The translations under genes were made by a program, and so were the position numbers. From Erinaceus europaeus (lineage: Eukaryota > Chordata > Mammalia > Eulipotyphla > Erinaceidae), in NCBI RefSeq assembly GCF_950295315.1, contig NC_080175.1:67864302-67928301 (forward strand): a stretch of DNA of 64,000 nt, read 5' to 3'. This document shows, piece by piece, positions 1 to 10,990 of this stretch; position 1 is the stretch's first letter, and every line of letters starts with the position of its first letter. The notes under the pieces were generated by a model, which was given only the letters and a program-made list of their open reading frames with translations, was not told where the DNA came from and ran no database searches.

Positions 1-147
1 GAGGAGAGAGAAGGGAGAGGGACCCAAAGCCCTGCTCCACCATTCATGAAGCTTCCCCCCTGCCAAAGAGAACTAGGAGCTTGAACCTGGGTCTTTGTGC
101 ATGGTAGTGTGGGTACTCTACCAGGTGGGCCACTGCCTGTCGCAGGA
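1..147 (-). mobile_element. SINE B, cut by window edge
   Basis: CCTGCTCCACCATTCATGAAG and GCTTGAACCTGGGTC with CTCTACCAGGTGGGCCACTG are the inverted SINE B body and head. Confidence 0.8.
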
Positions 148-394
148 TGTGTATTTTTTTCCTTCATTGGGGAGGTTAATGAATGACAGTCCAATTGTTG
201 ACAGATGGGTAAAATTTCTCATCTCCCTGTGATAGATGTCTGTGAAATGTGTGGTTTTAAAGATCTAAGCAGGAGCAGTGTAAAAGTGAAGTCTTTAGGT
301 CTGCTGAGGAACTGGCTCTGTACTTGCCCTTCCCTATCCCAGCGGCACCAGGAAGCTGCCCTAGTCCCTGTGGTATAACTCTTGGCGGGAAGTC
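148..394. other. No gene; weak inverted L1-3 similarity at the left
   Basis: GGGGAGGTTAATGAATGACAG loosely resembles an inverted L1 3' end; the rest appears unique. Confidence 0.35.
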
Positions 395-400
395 CTAACC

Positions 401-844
401 TGCTGGGGAATTGTGCAGATGCAGTCACATCTGCCATGTTCCTGCGAGAGTTGGAACATTCTTGGAGCGCCTGTTCCACCATGTTGTGCCCTCAGGGCAT
501 TGTCTATCCCCCCCCCCCCCATAGTTGGAGTACTTTGGTTACTCCTCCCCCTTCTCATTCTCATGAGAGTTATTATCCTACCCTGGAGTGCTATGGTTAC
601 TCCTCCCCCTTCCCATTCTCTCCAGAGCTACTCCCATAAAAGCCCTTCTTCTTCCGCACCTCTCTCTCTTGCCGGCTTCTTCACTTCAGGAAAGGTTACT
701 GCGTGAGGCGGCCATTTTTGCTACCTCCACGCGGCCCAACCTGCTTCTCTCTCACTCAACTCTGAGGTGCCAGTGCAAATAAAGATTTGTGTTCCCTCTT
801 CACTCCGGATCTCCTCTCTCTCTTCTCCGTGGCGCAGCCCGACA
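401..844 (+). mobile_element. Solo LTR with 6-bp target duplication
   Basis: The 444-bp element starts TGCTGGGG and ends CCCGACA and is flanked by CTAACC on both sides (395-400 and 845-850). A 6-bp duplication is typical of class II (beta-type) endogenous retroviruses. U3 has a 58-bp tandem duplication (526-583 and 584 on) and a C-run. A TATA-like ATAAAAG is at 636-642 and AATAAA at 778-783. No internal genes. Confidence 0.85.
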
Positions 845-859
845 CTAACCTGGTGACTT

Positions 860-1000
860 CCTTAGGGAGCAGGAAAGAAACTCAGCAATAGGATGCATGC
901 CTTGCATAGATGAGAAGTCAGTCCCCCAGCAGCATAGACTGATGAAGTGATCTTCTGGACTCTTTCAATCTCTCTCTTTCTCATGCACAATAAAAAAAAT
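860..1000 (+). mobile_element. SINE D-like remnant
   Basis: GCAATAGGATGCATGCCTTGC followed by a CTCTCTCTTTCTC stretch and AATAAAAAAAATT fits a short tRNA-like SINE. 1001-1187 is unique. Confidence 0.5.
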
Positions 1001-1187
1001 TGACCAATCAATTACAGAAACAGAGGGTTAACCTCAGGGGCCATGCATCTGCTCTGATGGCTGCAGGTTTCTTCTACTAAGGAGACAGTCTCTGTAGCAG
1101 AGCAGAATCTGAGCCACCTGCCTTCAGAACAGAACATTACTCAAGAGTGACCGCAAGACTGTTGGAGTATGTTTGTTCATGGATCTT

Positions 1188-1809
1188 TTTTAGATTTATT
1201 TTTTTATTATTGTTGTTTGCCTCCAGGGTTACCACTGGGGCTTGGTGCCAGCACTACAAATCCACTACTCCTGGAGGCCATTGTTTTCTTTTTATTTATT
1301 TTTTTAAATACTTTTTTTAAATATTTATTTTATTTATCTTTTCCCTTTTGTTGCCCTTGTTGTTTTATTGTTGTAGTTATTATTGTTGTTGTTGTTGTTG
1401 GATAGGACAGAGAGAAATGGAGAGAGGGAGGGGAAGACAGAGAGGAGGAGAGAAAGATAGACACCTGCAGACCTGCTTCACCGCCTGTGAAGCGACTCCC
1501 CTGCAGGTGGGGAGCCGGGGTTTGAACCGGGATCCTTATGCCGGTCTTTGTGCTTTGCGCCACCTGCGCTTAGCCCGCTGTACTACAGCCCGACTCCTTT
1601 TCTTTTTATTTTATTGGATAGGACAGAGAAAGGGAGAGAGGAAGGGAAGACAGAAGGAGAGAGAAAGATAAACACCTGCAGACCTGCTTCACCGCTTGTG
1701 AATCCACTCCCCTGCAGGTGGGGAGCTGGGGGGTGGAACCAGGATCCCTACACCAGTCCCTCCACTTCGCGACACATGTGCTTAACCCACTGCACTACCG
1801 CCTGACTCC
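1188..1809 (-). mobile_element. SINE A hosting another SINE A
   Basis: The 3' extension (GGTTACCACTGGGGCTTGG) is at 1200-1283 and the body and head are at 1614-1809. The two parts are separated by the inner copy. Confidence 0.8.
1300..1597 (-). mobile_element. SINE A nested in SINE A
   Basis: TTTTCTTTTTATTTAT borders it (1284-1299 and 1598-1613). Full-length inverted copy ending GCTGTACTACAGCCCGACTC. Confidence 0.85.
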
Positions 1810-1812
1810 CCT

Positions 1813-1976
1813 TAAATTTATTTTTAATGTAAGAGATACAGGTGGGGAGGGGGGAGACCAGAGCACAGAACACTCCTCAGCTCTGGTATATAGTGCTGCT
1901 GGGGACTGAACCTGGAACCTCAGAGACTCAGGCAATGAAAGCCATTTGCCTATTATGCTGTCTCCCCAGCCCAGCT
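1813..1976 (-). mobile_element. SINE C
   Basis: CAGCTCTGGTATATAGTGC, GGGACTGAACCTGGAACCTC and TATTATGCTGTCTCCCCAGC mark an inverted SINE C. 1977-2254 is unique. Confidence 0.85.
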
Positions 1977-2270
1977 TTTGGATCTTAGAAAGAGATCTTA
2001 TGAGCAGAGAGCTCGGGTTAAGTTAAGTTCCCCTGCCCACATTCCTCTTCTGTAAATCTGGGATTCTGACAATGAAGTGGCATTCGAACAGGCTAGAAGA
2101 TGCCAAAATTGAAATTGCCAGTGAAATTGCCAAAGTAAACTTTGCAGCCAATGGTTGTTGTGGTTTGAAATTTCCATGTGATTTGAAGTAAATTTTTTTT
2201 CTTTGATTGCTCTTGATAAATAACAAGGAACTGTGACCCTAGCAAAAATTTAAAGAATGCTTTATTTGGG

Positions 2271-2563
2271 GAGTCAGGCAGTAAGTAGCACGGTGGGTTA
2301 AGCACATGTGGCATGAAGCACAAAGACCAGCGTAAGGATCCAAGTTAGAGCCCCCAACTCCTCACCTGAAGGGGGGGTCGCTTCACAGGCGGTGAAGCAG
2401 GTCTGCACGTGTCTATCTTTCTCTCCCCCTCTCTGTCTTCCCCTCCTCTCTCCATTTCTCTCTTCCTATCTAACAACAATGGCATCATTAACTACAACAA
2501 CAACAATTTTAAAAAAAGGGCAACAAAAGGAAAACTAACTAACTAAATAAATATTTTTTAAAA
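2271..2563 (+). mobile_element. SINE A with target duplication
   Basis: GAATGCTTTATTTGGG precedes it and GAATGCTTAATTTGGG follows. Box A-like TAGCACGGTGGG and the CAACAACAACAA tail are present. Confidence 0.9.
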
Positions 2564-2576
2564 GGAATGCTTAATT

Positions 2577-2865
2577 TGGGGGCTGGGCAGTGGCACCCCT
2601 GATTAAGCACACATAGTACTAGGAGCAAGGACCCCTGAAAAGACCCAAGTTGGAGCCCCTGCTGCTCCCTGCCTGCAGCAGGGACGCTTCACAAGTGGTA
2701 AGGCAGATCTGCAGGTGTCTGTCTTTCTCCCTATCTCCTTTCTCTCTGTCCTGTCGAATAAAATGGGGGGGGGGGGGAAGGGAGAAGAAAGAAAGAAAAA
2801 AGGCTACCAGGAGTGCTAGCGCCTAGCCCCAGCAACTGGAGGCAAAAAACGAACAAACAAAAAAC
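2577..2865 (+). mobile_element. SINE A/B hybrid with 3' extension
   Basis: Head GGGGCTGGGCAGTGGCACC, body AGTTGGAGCCCCTGCTGC, a G-run (2765-2777) and extension GCGCCTAGCCCCAGCAACTGG. It directly abuts the previous SINE's duplication. Confidence 0.8.
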
Positions 2866-2999
2866 CAAACTTTATTCTTGTGAGTTATTTGAATGAGTCT
2901 GATGTACCCACTGGAACTTAGGGTTTTTGTTTCTTCCTATTTTCACCAAGTTTATCACGGGGCCTGCACAAGTGATTCCACCACTTCTGACAGCTTTCA

Positions 3000-3190
3000 G
3001 ATTTTTTCCCCTTTTCTTTCTTACAGAGACAGAAATAGGGAGAGAGAAGAAAGGAAGTAAAGAGACAAAGAGACACACCCTAGCAACCCTGCTCCACCAC
3101 TCATGAAACTTACAGTGGGGACTGGGGCTTGAACATGGCTCCTTGTGCCTGGTAATGTGTGTACTCTACCAGAAGTGTCACTCCTTGGCT
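3000..3190 (-). mobile_element. SINE B
   Basis: CTGCTCCACCACTCATGAAAC and GCTTGAACATGGCTCCTTG. 3191-3281 and 3324-3428 are unique. Confidence 0.8.
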
Positions 3191-3281
3191 GCTATCTGGA
3201 TTAAAAAAAAATTTTTTTTTAATAAACTACCCTTTGCTTTGCTTTAAGAACACAGAGTGAAGCTTTCTTTCTTTCCTCCAG

Positions 3282-3323
3282 GTTTTCTGTCATTATCATG
3301 TCTGCCCAGAAGACTGAGATGGC
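3282..3323 (+). other. Exon-like unit with ATG, unidentified
   Basis: A pyrimidine-rich tract ending TTTCCTCCAG (3272-3281) is followed by 42 bases containing an ATG at 3298 with A at -3, reading MSAQKTEMA, and then a strong donor GTGAGT at 3324. It looks like a first coding exon, but I do not recognise the protein. It may be chance or a relic of a lost gene. Confidence 0.3.
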
Positions 3324-3428
3324 GTGAGTATGACTCTGGGGTTAAACTCAGGAATGAGAGGCTTCCTTAATGGAAGAAAGAAAAGAACACTTGGAACCTG
3401 GCTTCCTGAGGAATACTTCTCTCGTCTT

Positions 3429-3722
3429 TTTTTTTTTAATATTTATTTACTTATTCCCTTTTATTGCCCTTGTTCTTTTATTGTTGTAGTTATGATTGTT
3501 GTTGTTATTGATTTCATCATTGCTGGATAGAACAGAGAGAAATGGAGAGAGGAAGGGAAGACAGAGAGGGGAAGAGAAAGATAGACACCTGCAGATCTGC
3601 TTCACTGTCTGTGAAGCGACTCACCTGCAGGTGGGGAGCCAGGGCTTGAACCGGGATCCTTCCGCCAGTCCTTGCGCTTTGTGCCACATGTGCTTAACCT
3701 GCTGTGCTACCGCCCGACTCCC
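3429..3722 (-). mobile_element. SINE A
   Basis: Full inverted copy from the TTTATTGCCCTTGTTCT tail to the GTGCTACCGCCCGACTCC head. Confidence 0.92.
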
Positions 3723-4059
3723 CTCTCATCCTCTTATACCTGTACATTATACTTTGTACCTTATACTCTTATACAGTATACAGCCCCTTCATTCCTAGCC
3801 TTCTCTTCTCTTCTCAGCCTATCTCTGTTGTCTGGTAGCCTGTGACACTTTCCTGCATCTAGACTTTATGACAAGGTGGAATCCCCCTCAGGGATTCCCC
3901 CTGAGAAGACAGAGATCTCGCCTAGCTTCTTTGAGTCCCAGAGCTATGGCTTCCTGGCAATGAGGAATGCCACAGTGAGGGTTTGTGAAGGAAGTTTCAG
4001 GGAAAGAGAAGGCAGGACTAGTAGGAGCACTACTGGCACTGGTGCAAAAAGGTAGTCTG
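3723..4059. other. No gene seen
   Basis: Unique sequence; ATAC-rich at 3740-3780, otherwise featureless. Confidence 0.5.
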
Positions 4060-5285
4060 AGAGTCACCAAAACTCTAGAAATGGACCTGCCTTATCACCC
4101 AGCATTCCCTTCCCATAGGGATCTGCCCAGGGAAAACAAAAAACAGCTATCCAAAAAGACCTATGCATACCAATGTTCATAGCAGCATAGTCTGTAATAG
4201 CCAAACCCAGATGTCCAATGACAGATGAGTGGCTAAGGAAGTTATAGTACATATGCACAATGGAATACTAGGCAGCTGTTAAAAGTGATTATGTTATCTC
4301 TGTTGCAATACAATTAGATTCAAAGGCACCCTGCTGAGTGAGACAAAACAGGAAGAACAAGACCGAAAATGAATTATCTTACTTCTAGGTGTAACTTAAG
4401 CATAAAGAACAGCAAGGAAGCAGCGCCCATATTCAGCGGGGTAGCAATTACAGAAGCCAGACCTTCCACCTTCTGCACCCCATAATGACCCTGGGTCCAT
4501 ACTCCCAAAAAGTTAAAGAATTTGCTCAACAATTTGTTTGACTTTGTATGTTAACTCTCTTTTCAGTCACCAGGTTCCAGATGCCATCAGGATGCTGGCC
4601 AGGCTTCCCTGGATTGAAGACCCCACCAATGTGTCCTGGAGCTCGGCTTCCCCAGAGACCCACCCTACTAGGGAAAGAGAAAGGCAGACTGGGAGTATGG
4701 ACTGACCAGTCAACGCCCATGTTCAGTGGGGAAGCAATTACAGAAGCCAGACCTTCTACCTTCTGCAACCCACAATGACCCTGGGTCCATGCTCCCAGAG
4801 GGATAGATAATGGGAAAGCTATCAGGGGAGGGGGTGGGATATGGAGATTGGGTGGTGGGAATTGTGTGGAGTTGTACCCCTTCTACCCTATGGTTTTGTT
4901 AATTAATCCTTTCTTAAATAAAATAAAATAAAATAAATAAAAGGTTAAAGAATAGGAAAGCTATCAGGGGAGGGGAGGGGATACGGAGCTCACTAGGTGG
5001 GAATTGTGTGGAGTTGTACCCCTCTTATCCTATGGTTCTTGTCAATGTTACCTTTTTATAAATAAAAATTATAAGGAAAAAAAACAGAAAGGGAAAACAT
5101 AAGGTGACACTTTGATTGGGTTTGGTATATTGCACCAAAGGGGAAGGAAGGAGAGGGACAGGATGAAAGGACATTGGGGTCATAGTGTGTTTCCTGAGCA
5201 CCAATCAAGGGGAGATGAGAGGTTGTGTCTATGTATTAAAGACTAGACTGTTAACCACTAAACCCCTAATAAAATTATTTGAAAG
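4060..5285 (+). mobile_element. Old L1 3' region
   Basis: ATGTTCATAGCAGCATAG, GATGTCCAATGACAGATGAG and ACAATGGAATACTAGGCAGC (4170-4280) are typical L1 sequence. It continues as L1-3 to about 5080 and to a further variant ending near 5285 (CACTAAACCCCTAATAAAAT). Interrupted by 4522-4943. Confidence 0.75.
4522..4943 (+). mobile_element. Younger L1-3 nested in the older L1-3
   Basis: The duplication GTTAAAGAAT lies on both sides (4512-4521 and 4944-4953). It starts TTGCTCAACAATTTGTTTG and ends in AAATAAAATAAAAT repeats. Confidence 0.8.
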
Positions 5286-6630
5286 GGAGGGGGGCAGTGT
5301 GGGGTGTGCAAACCCAGATACCTAGAGGAAGCAGGGCCTCCTTGGCAGACCTGAGCAGTCCAATATAGGGGTTGGGAGTGGCCTGGGTAGGCTGGGGTGT
5401 TTATCTTGATAGCAATTCAGTTCATTTCAGCATATTGAGGCAACAGTGTCAGAGGCAAACTAAAGAGAGGAACTGAGCCAGAATGTTTTTCAGCTGCTGA
5501 TAAACAGTTGGCAAGAAAGCATAGGCTCTGGGCCAGTTTGGAACTCCTCTGTCTGACCACTGGTGGAGCTAAGGTCAATTATTTGCAGAAATTGGTGCTC
5601 AGTTGTTTTACTTATCCTTGAGTTAATTGGGCCATTATCTCTTTTCCCTTGGGCTTTTGAAATTGTTTGTTCTCTTTCTTAGACTCCACCCTGATATTTT
5701 TCTACAAAAAAGCTCTAGTTCTCTGCGTGCAGGTCAGTTTCTCTTGTTCATGCAACCACACAGCAGAAAACGGTGCAGAGAATGTACATGGAACAGGGGG
5801 CAGCATCTAGAATGTAACGGCTACACACGGATGGATGCCTATATTTTCCCAAGTGAACTGAACTAAAAATTTGACCTGTAAAGTCAGGAGTATCTATTTA
5901 GTAGATACTAAAAATGCTTGGGCTGTTTAAAAAATTCCTACAGTGTTAGGTTTTTTATTTATTTACCAGGAGAGAGTGTTCTAGTATGTCAGGTTGGCTG
6001 TTCCTGAATCAGATGCAATGCCTGGCTTTCTGTAGTGTATCTGTGTTTTGTTACTCTGGGGTTATGTAACAGGCGAGGAAATTGGCACAAACTTTGTAGT
6101 TCAGAGGAAAAAACAGCTCATTTGGTTCTTCACTTTCAGTTTAGCCTGCTTGCGTTCACAATTCTTTGAAAACTACCTTGTGTATAGATGAAGGCCATGG
6201 GTTTCGGAATCTAGAGGACCTGTTTTTGATTCTGACTTCAGTGGTCACTTCCTCTTGAAGTAGTGTACAGAACTGCTTATATCAGGCCACTTTTAGCCAC
6301 CCATAAATCCTAAACCTAACCCTCTCTTCTTCTTGGTGTTTGAAAAAGCCCTGGAAGATTTAAAGCCAGTTTCTGGTATTTGTAAAAGATCTGACAGCCT
6401 TTGACCTTTCTGACCTCTGCCCACCTCTTAGTCCTTGTGTGTATATTGTGAATCATTTTTGGTCAACCTTTCTTTTTGTATAAAAGGAAAATTTTACTGA
6501 ACATCAGAGCCTAGAAATTTTGGCAAGAGTTGATTCTGGCACCACTAAAATTAAACTGTTTTCCAGTAACCCCAAGGTGTCGTGACTTCTGTTCAGATTC
6601 CCGTGTTTACACTCTGGAACTTCTTGGCTT
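5286..6630. other. Unique non-repetitive stretch, no gene seen
   Basis: 1.3 kb without a recognisable repeat, the longest clean block in the left half. Frames are short, and no paired splice signals with an open frame convinced me. It might contain conserved non-coding elements. Confidence 0.5.
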
Positions 6631-6955
6631 TTTTTTTTTTGCCTCCACGGTTATTGTTGGGACTCAGTGCTAGCACTATGAATTTTCTCTTCTTTCTTTC
6701 TTTCTTTCTTTCCTTCTTTCTTTCTTTCCTTTTCTCCCTTCTCTCTTTCTTTTTTTGTTTTCTTTTCTTCCATCTTATTCTCTAGGACAGAGAGAAATTG
6801 ACAGGGGAAGAGGAAGTAGAGAAGGAGAGAGAAAAATAGACACTTGCAGACCTCCTTCACCGTTTGTGAAGCATCCCCCTCTACAGGTGAGGAGTGAGGG
6901 GCTTGAACCTGGGTCCTTGTGCATAGTACTATGTGTGCTACCATCCAGCCACTTA
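6631..6955 (-). mobile_element. SINE A with expanded CT tract
   Basis: The extension GGTTATTGTTGGGACTCAG is separated from the body by a TTTC/TTCC tract (6684-6770). Body GAAGCATCCCCCTCTACAGG. Confidence 0.85.
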
Positions 6956-7880
6956 AACTTCTGGGTTTTTAATGCAGTTTTCTCATAATATTTATGTCTT
7001 AAGAGTTATATGGAAATTATGTATAATGGCACACATATCTGAGTGAATACAATGCCGGACATTTGTAAGGACTCAGACTCACCAAATTTAGCTGATTTGG
7101 ACAGGGGTCCATGAAAATGCTTTAGTTTTAACTTTTTTTTTAGAATCACAATGAATAGGAGAATACTAATGGGTATATAATAATGAGTCCCTTCTGGATT
7201 ATGTTTGTCTTTTTTACCAGTATGGTATAGGATACAGCTGTGAATATATGTATATGTACATGCCTGCCTGTATTGGAAGGAGCCCAAAGGCAAAGTGGCT
7301 GGAAGTTATAAAGTCACAGTGTGCATGGTCACCATTGTGGTCACAGCAGGGGCCAGAAAAAAACATCAAGGTTGTAACTTGAGTCCTTTCCTGGCCAAAT
7401 TGTAGCTGACCTTAGAATGAATGCACTTGAGTTTCCATAATAGGTGAGTACGATTTTCACAATTCCTCTGCCATACCCTTTTAATAATAGATGAATGACT
7501 CCCATAAAAACAAACTATATTGTAATTATCACTGATTATGTGTGTAGTGTAAGCCATGTAAAGATTCTCTAAAACTATTCATAATAATAAACTATAAGCC
7601 AAAGTTACTTCCATACATCGCAGTGTTAATATGTACAGATAAAATTTTCAGGCTTTAACATGATTTTACTTTGAGGAAATGCCATTGAGGAAATAATAAG
7701 AATGCAGAAAAAAAAGCTATGTTGATCACCTATGCACGTAATATAGTAACTGTGATCAAAATTATTTTTATGTTCAATAATCAAATAGTTGTAAGCATGG
7801 TTAAAACTTGTTCTTATTGCTTCTATTTATATTAATTTTATATTGGTTTAGAAAACGTTATCAAGGAGTATAGCTTCACA
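6956..7880. other. Unique AT-rich stretch, no gene seen
   Basis: No repeat family or coding signal recognised. Confidence 0.45.
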
Positions 7881-7908
7881 TGCACACCTGTACACACAGG
7901 CACACACA

Positions 7909-7966
<58 letters not shown>
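7881..7966. repeat. (CA)n microsatellite
   Basis: CA dinucleotides, nearly perfect from 7913. Confidence 0.98.
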
Positions 7967-7968
<2 letters not shown>

Positions 7969-8084
7969 TGAGTACGTCCTCACTGCACTCAACAGCTCAG
8001 CTCCTGTGCCATTACATCAAAGAGAACCTATCACCTAGCCTTTGTCATCCCCTTCTATGTTTTTTGTTTTTTTTTATCAGTCAG

Positions 8085-8228
8085 AGAGTCATTCTAGAGG
8101 TCCCAAGTTCAAGCCCCTGGTCCCTACCTGCAAGGGGAAAACTTCACGAGAGGAAGAGCAGGGCTGGAGGTCTCTCTCCTCATCTCTTTGTCTTTATCCA
8201 GTAATACATAAACAAATAATATTTTTAA
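8085..8228 (+). mobile_element. SINE B, head missing
   Basis: CCAAGTTCAAGCCCCTGGTCC, CTGCAAGGGGAAAACTTCACG and a short A-rich tail. Confidence 0.8.
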
Positions 8229-8344
8229 AAGACAGTTGTTTTGGTTATTGTTATATTTTCCAGCAAGTTAGCTTATGTTAGCTCTCTGTATTCTACACGA
8301 GTGGAATCATCTGGTATTTGTCTTTCACTTCTTATTTCCCTCAG

Positions 8345-8420
8345 TCTCGAAACTTTACATCAGGCTCAACCTGACGCTGTTGACTGGCTACGGAAGAAGG
8401 GCAAACGCTAGAAGAAGAAG
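8345..8420 (+). mobile_element. Vingi 3'-end stub (copy 3)
   Basis: Seventy-six bases match the last part of the other two Vingi copies almost exactly (TCGAAACTTTACATCAGG to CTAGAAGAAGAAG). It sits inside an old inverted L1. No clear target duplication. Confidence 0.8.
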
Positions 8421-8934
8421 TACTGCCCCTTCCTCTCCCATCCATTTTTTTCACAATGTCATTTTTAAAACTAGCCAACTAGTACTCTATATCTCACTTT
8501 TTTTTTTTTTGAAATCTAGTCATCTTTTGAAGGTCATTTTAGGTGACTATATTTTGATAGTTTTGAATAACGCAGCTGTGAGCATGGGGGGGTGCATGTA
8601 TCTCTTCGAATTACTATTTGCGTGCCCTTTGAGCGTATGACTAGGAGTAGTAGTGTAGGGTCATAAGGAATTTCAAAAACCCATTTCTTTTTGAAATATC
8701 ACGATGGTTCCATTACTTAAGACTATATTTTTCTGGGAAGATGACAGTGACGAATTTTCCCTAAATTCTTAGTAGAAGAAAATCACATTTCACAATGGCC
8801 TATTGTGAACAATGTTGCTGTGAACATAGGGCCGCCTAAGTCCTTTTGAACTGGTGTTTCTCATGTTCTTTGGATGAATATCTGAGAGTGGTAATCCTGG
8901 ACCACTTTTAGATTTCTTTATTTTAAAAAAATTA

Positions 8935-8981
8935 TATATGTTAATATTAATATATCATATATATATATATATATATATATA
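8935..8981. repeat. (TA)n microsatellite
   Basis: TATATA run at the 3' edge of an inverted SINE A. Confidence 0.95.
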
Positions 8982-9252
8982 GTCTCCAGGCTTATCGTTG
9001 GGATTTGGTGCCAGCACTACTCATCCACTGTTCCTGGTGGCCATTTTTTTTCTTTTTCATTTTATTGGGTAGGACAGAAAGAAATTGAGAGAGGAGGAGA
9101 TAGAGAGGAAGAGAGAAAGACACCTGCAGATCTGCTTCTCTGCTTGTGAAACAACCCCCCTGCAGGTGAAGATCAGGGGCTCAAACCCATATCTTTGGGT
9201 GGGTCCTTGCACTTAGTACTAGGTACACTTAACTGGGTGCGCCACTGGTCAG
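8982..9252 (-). mobile_element. SINE A with 3' extension
   Basis: GTCTCCAGGCTTATCG through GGATTTGGTGCCAGCACTAC is the extension. The body ACCTGCAGATCTGCTTCTC and the head complement GCGCCACTGGTCAGCCCC follow. Confidence 0.85.
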
Positions 9253-9270
9253 CCCCCTACATTTAGATTT

Positions 9271-9409
9271 TTTTTTTTTTTTTTTTTTTTTTACCAGAGC
9301 ACTGATCAGCTCTGGTTTACGGTAGTGCAGGGTATTGAACCTGGGACTTCAAAGCCTCAGGTATGACAGTCTGTTTGCATAACCATTATACTACCTCCTT
9401 TTGCCCCAG
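9271..9409 (-). mobile_element. SINE C with target duplication
   Basis: CCCCCTACATTTAGATTT flanks it on both sides (9253-9270, 9410-9427). It has a long T-run (its A-tail) and the inverted SINE C body CAGAGCACTGATCAGCTCTGG. Confidence 0.9.
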
Positions 9410-9621
9410 CCCCCTACATTTAGATTTCTAAGTAACCTCTCTATTATTTTCCATGGACTTGTCACCAATGTATCCTCCCTCCAACACTCAAGGAGAAACA
9501 CTTTTTCTCCACACCTTGTGTAGCATTTGCTTTCAAACTTTGTTACCTTGAAACAAATGCAAGATCACAGGGATTCTGATTTTCATTTCCCTGATAATAA
9601 GGGAAGTTGAGCACTTTATAA

Positions 9622-9750
9622 AAAGACTTATTTATTTACTTAAAAGACAGACGAGAGAACTAGAGCATCACTCTGGCAATGAGAAGCTGGGATTGAACTC
9701 AGGACCTCCTGGCTATGTGTCTAACACTCTATCACACCATCTCCTGGATG
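9622..9750 (-). mobile_element. SINE D remnant
   Basis: AGAACTAGAGCATCACTCTGG, GGATTGAACTCAGGACCTC and CTATCACACCATCTCCTGG mark an inverted SINE D. Confidence 0.65.
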
Positions 9751-9872
9751 CAGAACTAAGAATTTCCATGAGCCTACTGACAGTCTGTATGTCTTCTTTG
9801 GGGAAGTGTCTATTCAGGTCTGTGACCCATGTTCCAAAAGGGTTGTGTATTTGTTAAAATTTATAAATACGG

Positions 9873-10186
9873 GGAGTCGGGTGGTAGCGCAGTGAGATAA
9901 GCGCACGTGGCGCAGTGGGTTAAGCGCACGTGGCGCAAAGTGCAAGGACTGGCATAAGGATCCCGGTTTGAGCCCCCAGCCCCCTACCTGCAGGGGAGTC
10001 GCTTCACAGGCGGTAAAGCAGGTCTGCAGGTGTCTATCTTTCTCTCCCCCCTCTGTCTTCCCCTCCTCTCTCCATTTCTCTCTGTCCTATCCAACAACAG
10101 CGACATCAATAATAACTACAACAATAAAACAATAAAAGGGCAACAAAAGGGAATAAAATAAATAAATAAATAAATAATTAAAAAAA
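9873..10186 (+). mobile_element. SINE A with duplicated head
   Basis: Flanked by AATTTATAAATACGG / AATTATAAATACGG (9858-9872 and 10187-10200). A 23-bp piece of the tRNA-like head, GCGCAGTG..GCGCACGTG, occurs twice in tandem (9887-9909, 9910-9932), so box A is doubled. The tail is (AAAT)n. Confidence 0.92.
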
Positions 10187-10590
10187 AATTATAAATACGG
10201 ACAATTAGGCCATTGTTGGGCATGTTGTGTGCAAGTGTTAATAAGAACTCAGTAGATTGTCCTTTCACCTTTTGTGGTGATTTCTCTTGCTGTATAAAGC
10301 TTCATAGTCCCATCTGTTTACTTTTGTTTTTGTTTCCTTTGCAATTGAAGTAGTGTCCTCAAAGATGTCTCTGGGGTTAATGCCAAGGTGTGTTTTATCT
10401 GTGTTTTCTTCTTTTTGATTTTTTTTTTTTTTTTACAATTTTAGGTATTATATCCAATTCCCTACTTCATTTTGAGTTCGTTTTGATATGTGGTATAAAA
10501 TAATAATCATGCTTTCATATTTCTTGTGTGGCTGTCACTGAGTAGGATCTTGTAGGTTAGATAATTGATTAAAAATGTTATCTTGCAGGT

Positions 10591-10775
10591 CATAACTACT
10601 TTTTAAAATCTTTTATTTGTTATTGTTTGTTACAAGATTGTAATATTATGATGTATAATTCCACACCACATCCACCATCAAAATTCTGTATACCCAACCT
10701 CTTACTTCCCAAATAACCACCCTTATTTTCATCAAAAGATAAGCACCACAAAGAAATTTAAACAGGCTCAATACT
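10591..10775 (-). mobile_element. Older L1 3'-end variant
   Basis: TATAATTCCACACCACATCC and CCATCAAAATTCTG resemble the inverted L1-3 end. Confidence 0.5.
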
Positions 10776-10805
10776 TAGCAGACTAAGGATGGAAAGCAAG
10801 TCATT

Positions 10806-10990
10806 TGGTGCCAGGCGGTTGGTGCACCTGGTTAAGCGTTCACATTACAGTACACAAGGACCCAGGTTCAAGCCCCTGGTCTCCACCTGCAGCGGGGGGA
10901 GGGAGGCGGGAAGCTTCATGAGTGGTGGTGAAGCAGGGCTGCAGATGTCTCTCTGTCTCTTTCCCTCTCAATACCCCTCATAATTTTGTA
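10806..10990 (+). mobile_element. SINE B
   Basis: TGCCAGGCGGTTGGTGCACC, GGTTCAAGCCCCTGGTCTCC, short tail. Confidence 0.88.

Larger units (their letters stand above)
8280..10590 (-). mobile_element. Ancient inverted L1, broken by many insertions
   Basis: Scattered phrases are the reverse complement of L1 3' regions: TTCACTTCTTATTTCCCTCA (8325), AACAATGTTGCTGTGAACAT (8809), GATTTTCATTTCCCTGATAA (9578), ACTTCATTTTGAGTTCG (10463). Between them sit a Vingi stub, SINEs A, C and D and a TA microsatellite. Confidence 0.6.

Noticed and set aside
7881..7966. Regular short repeats that could suggest an array
   Set aside because: Plain CA microsatellite; no spacers, and CRISPR is not expected in a mammal.
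9881..9975. tRNA-like box A and box B sequences in SINE heads throughout the window
   Set aside because: They are SINE promoters; none folds as a full tRNA with acceptor stem, so no tRNA gene is called.
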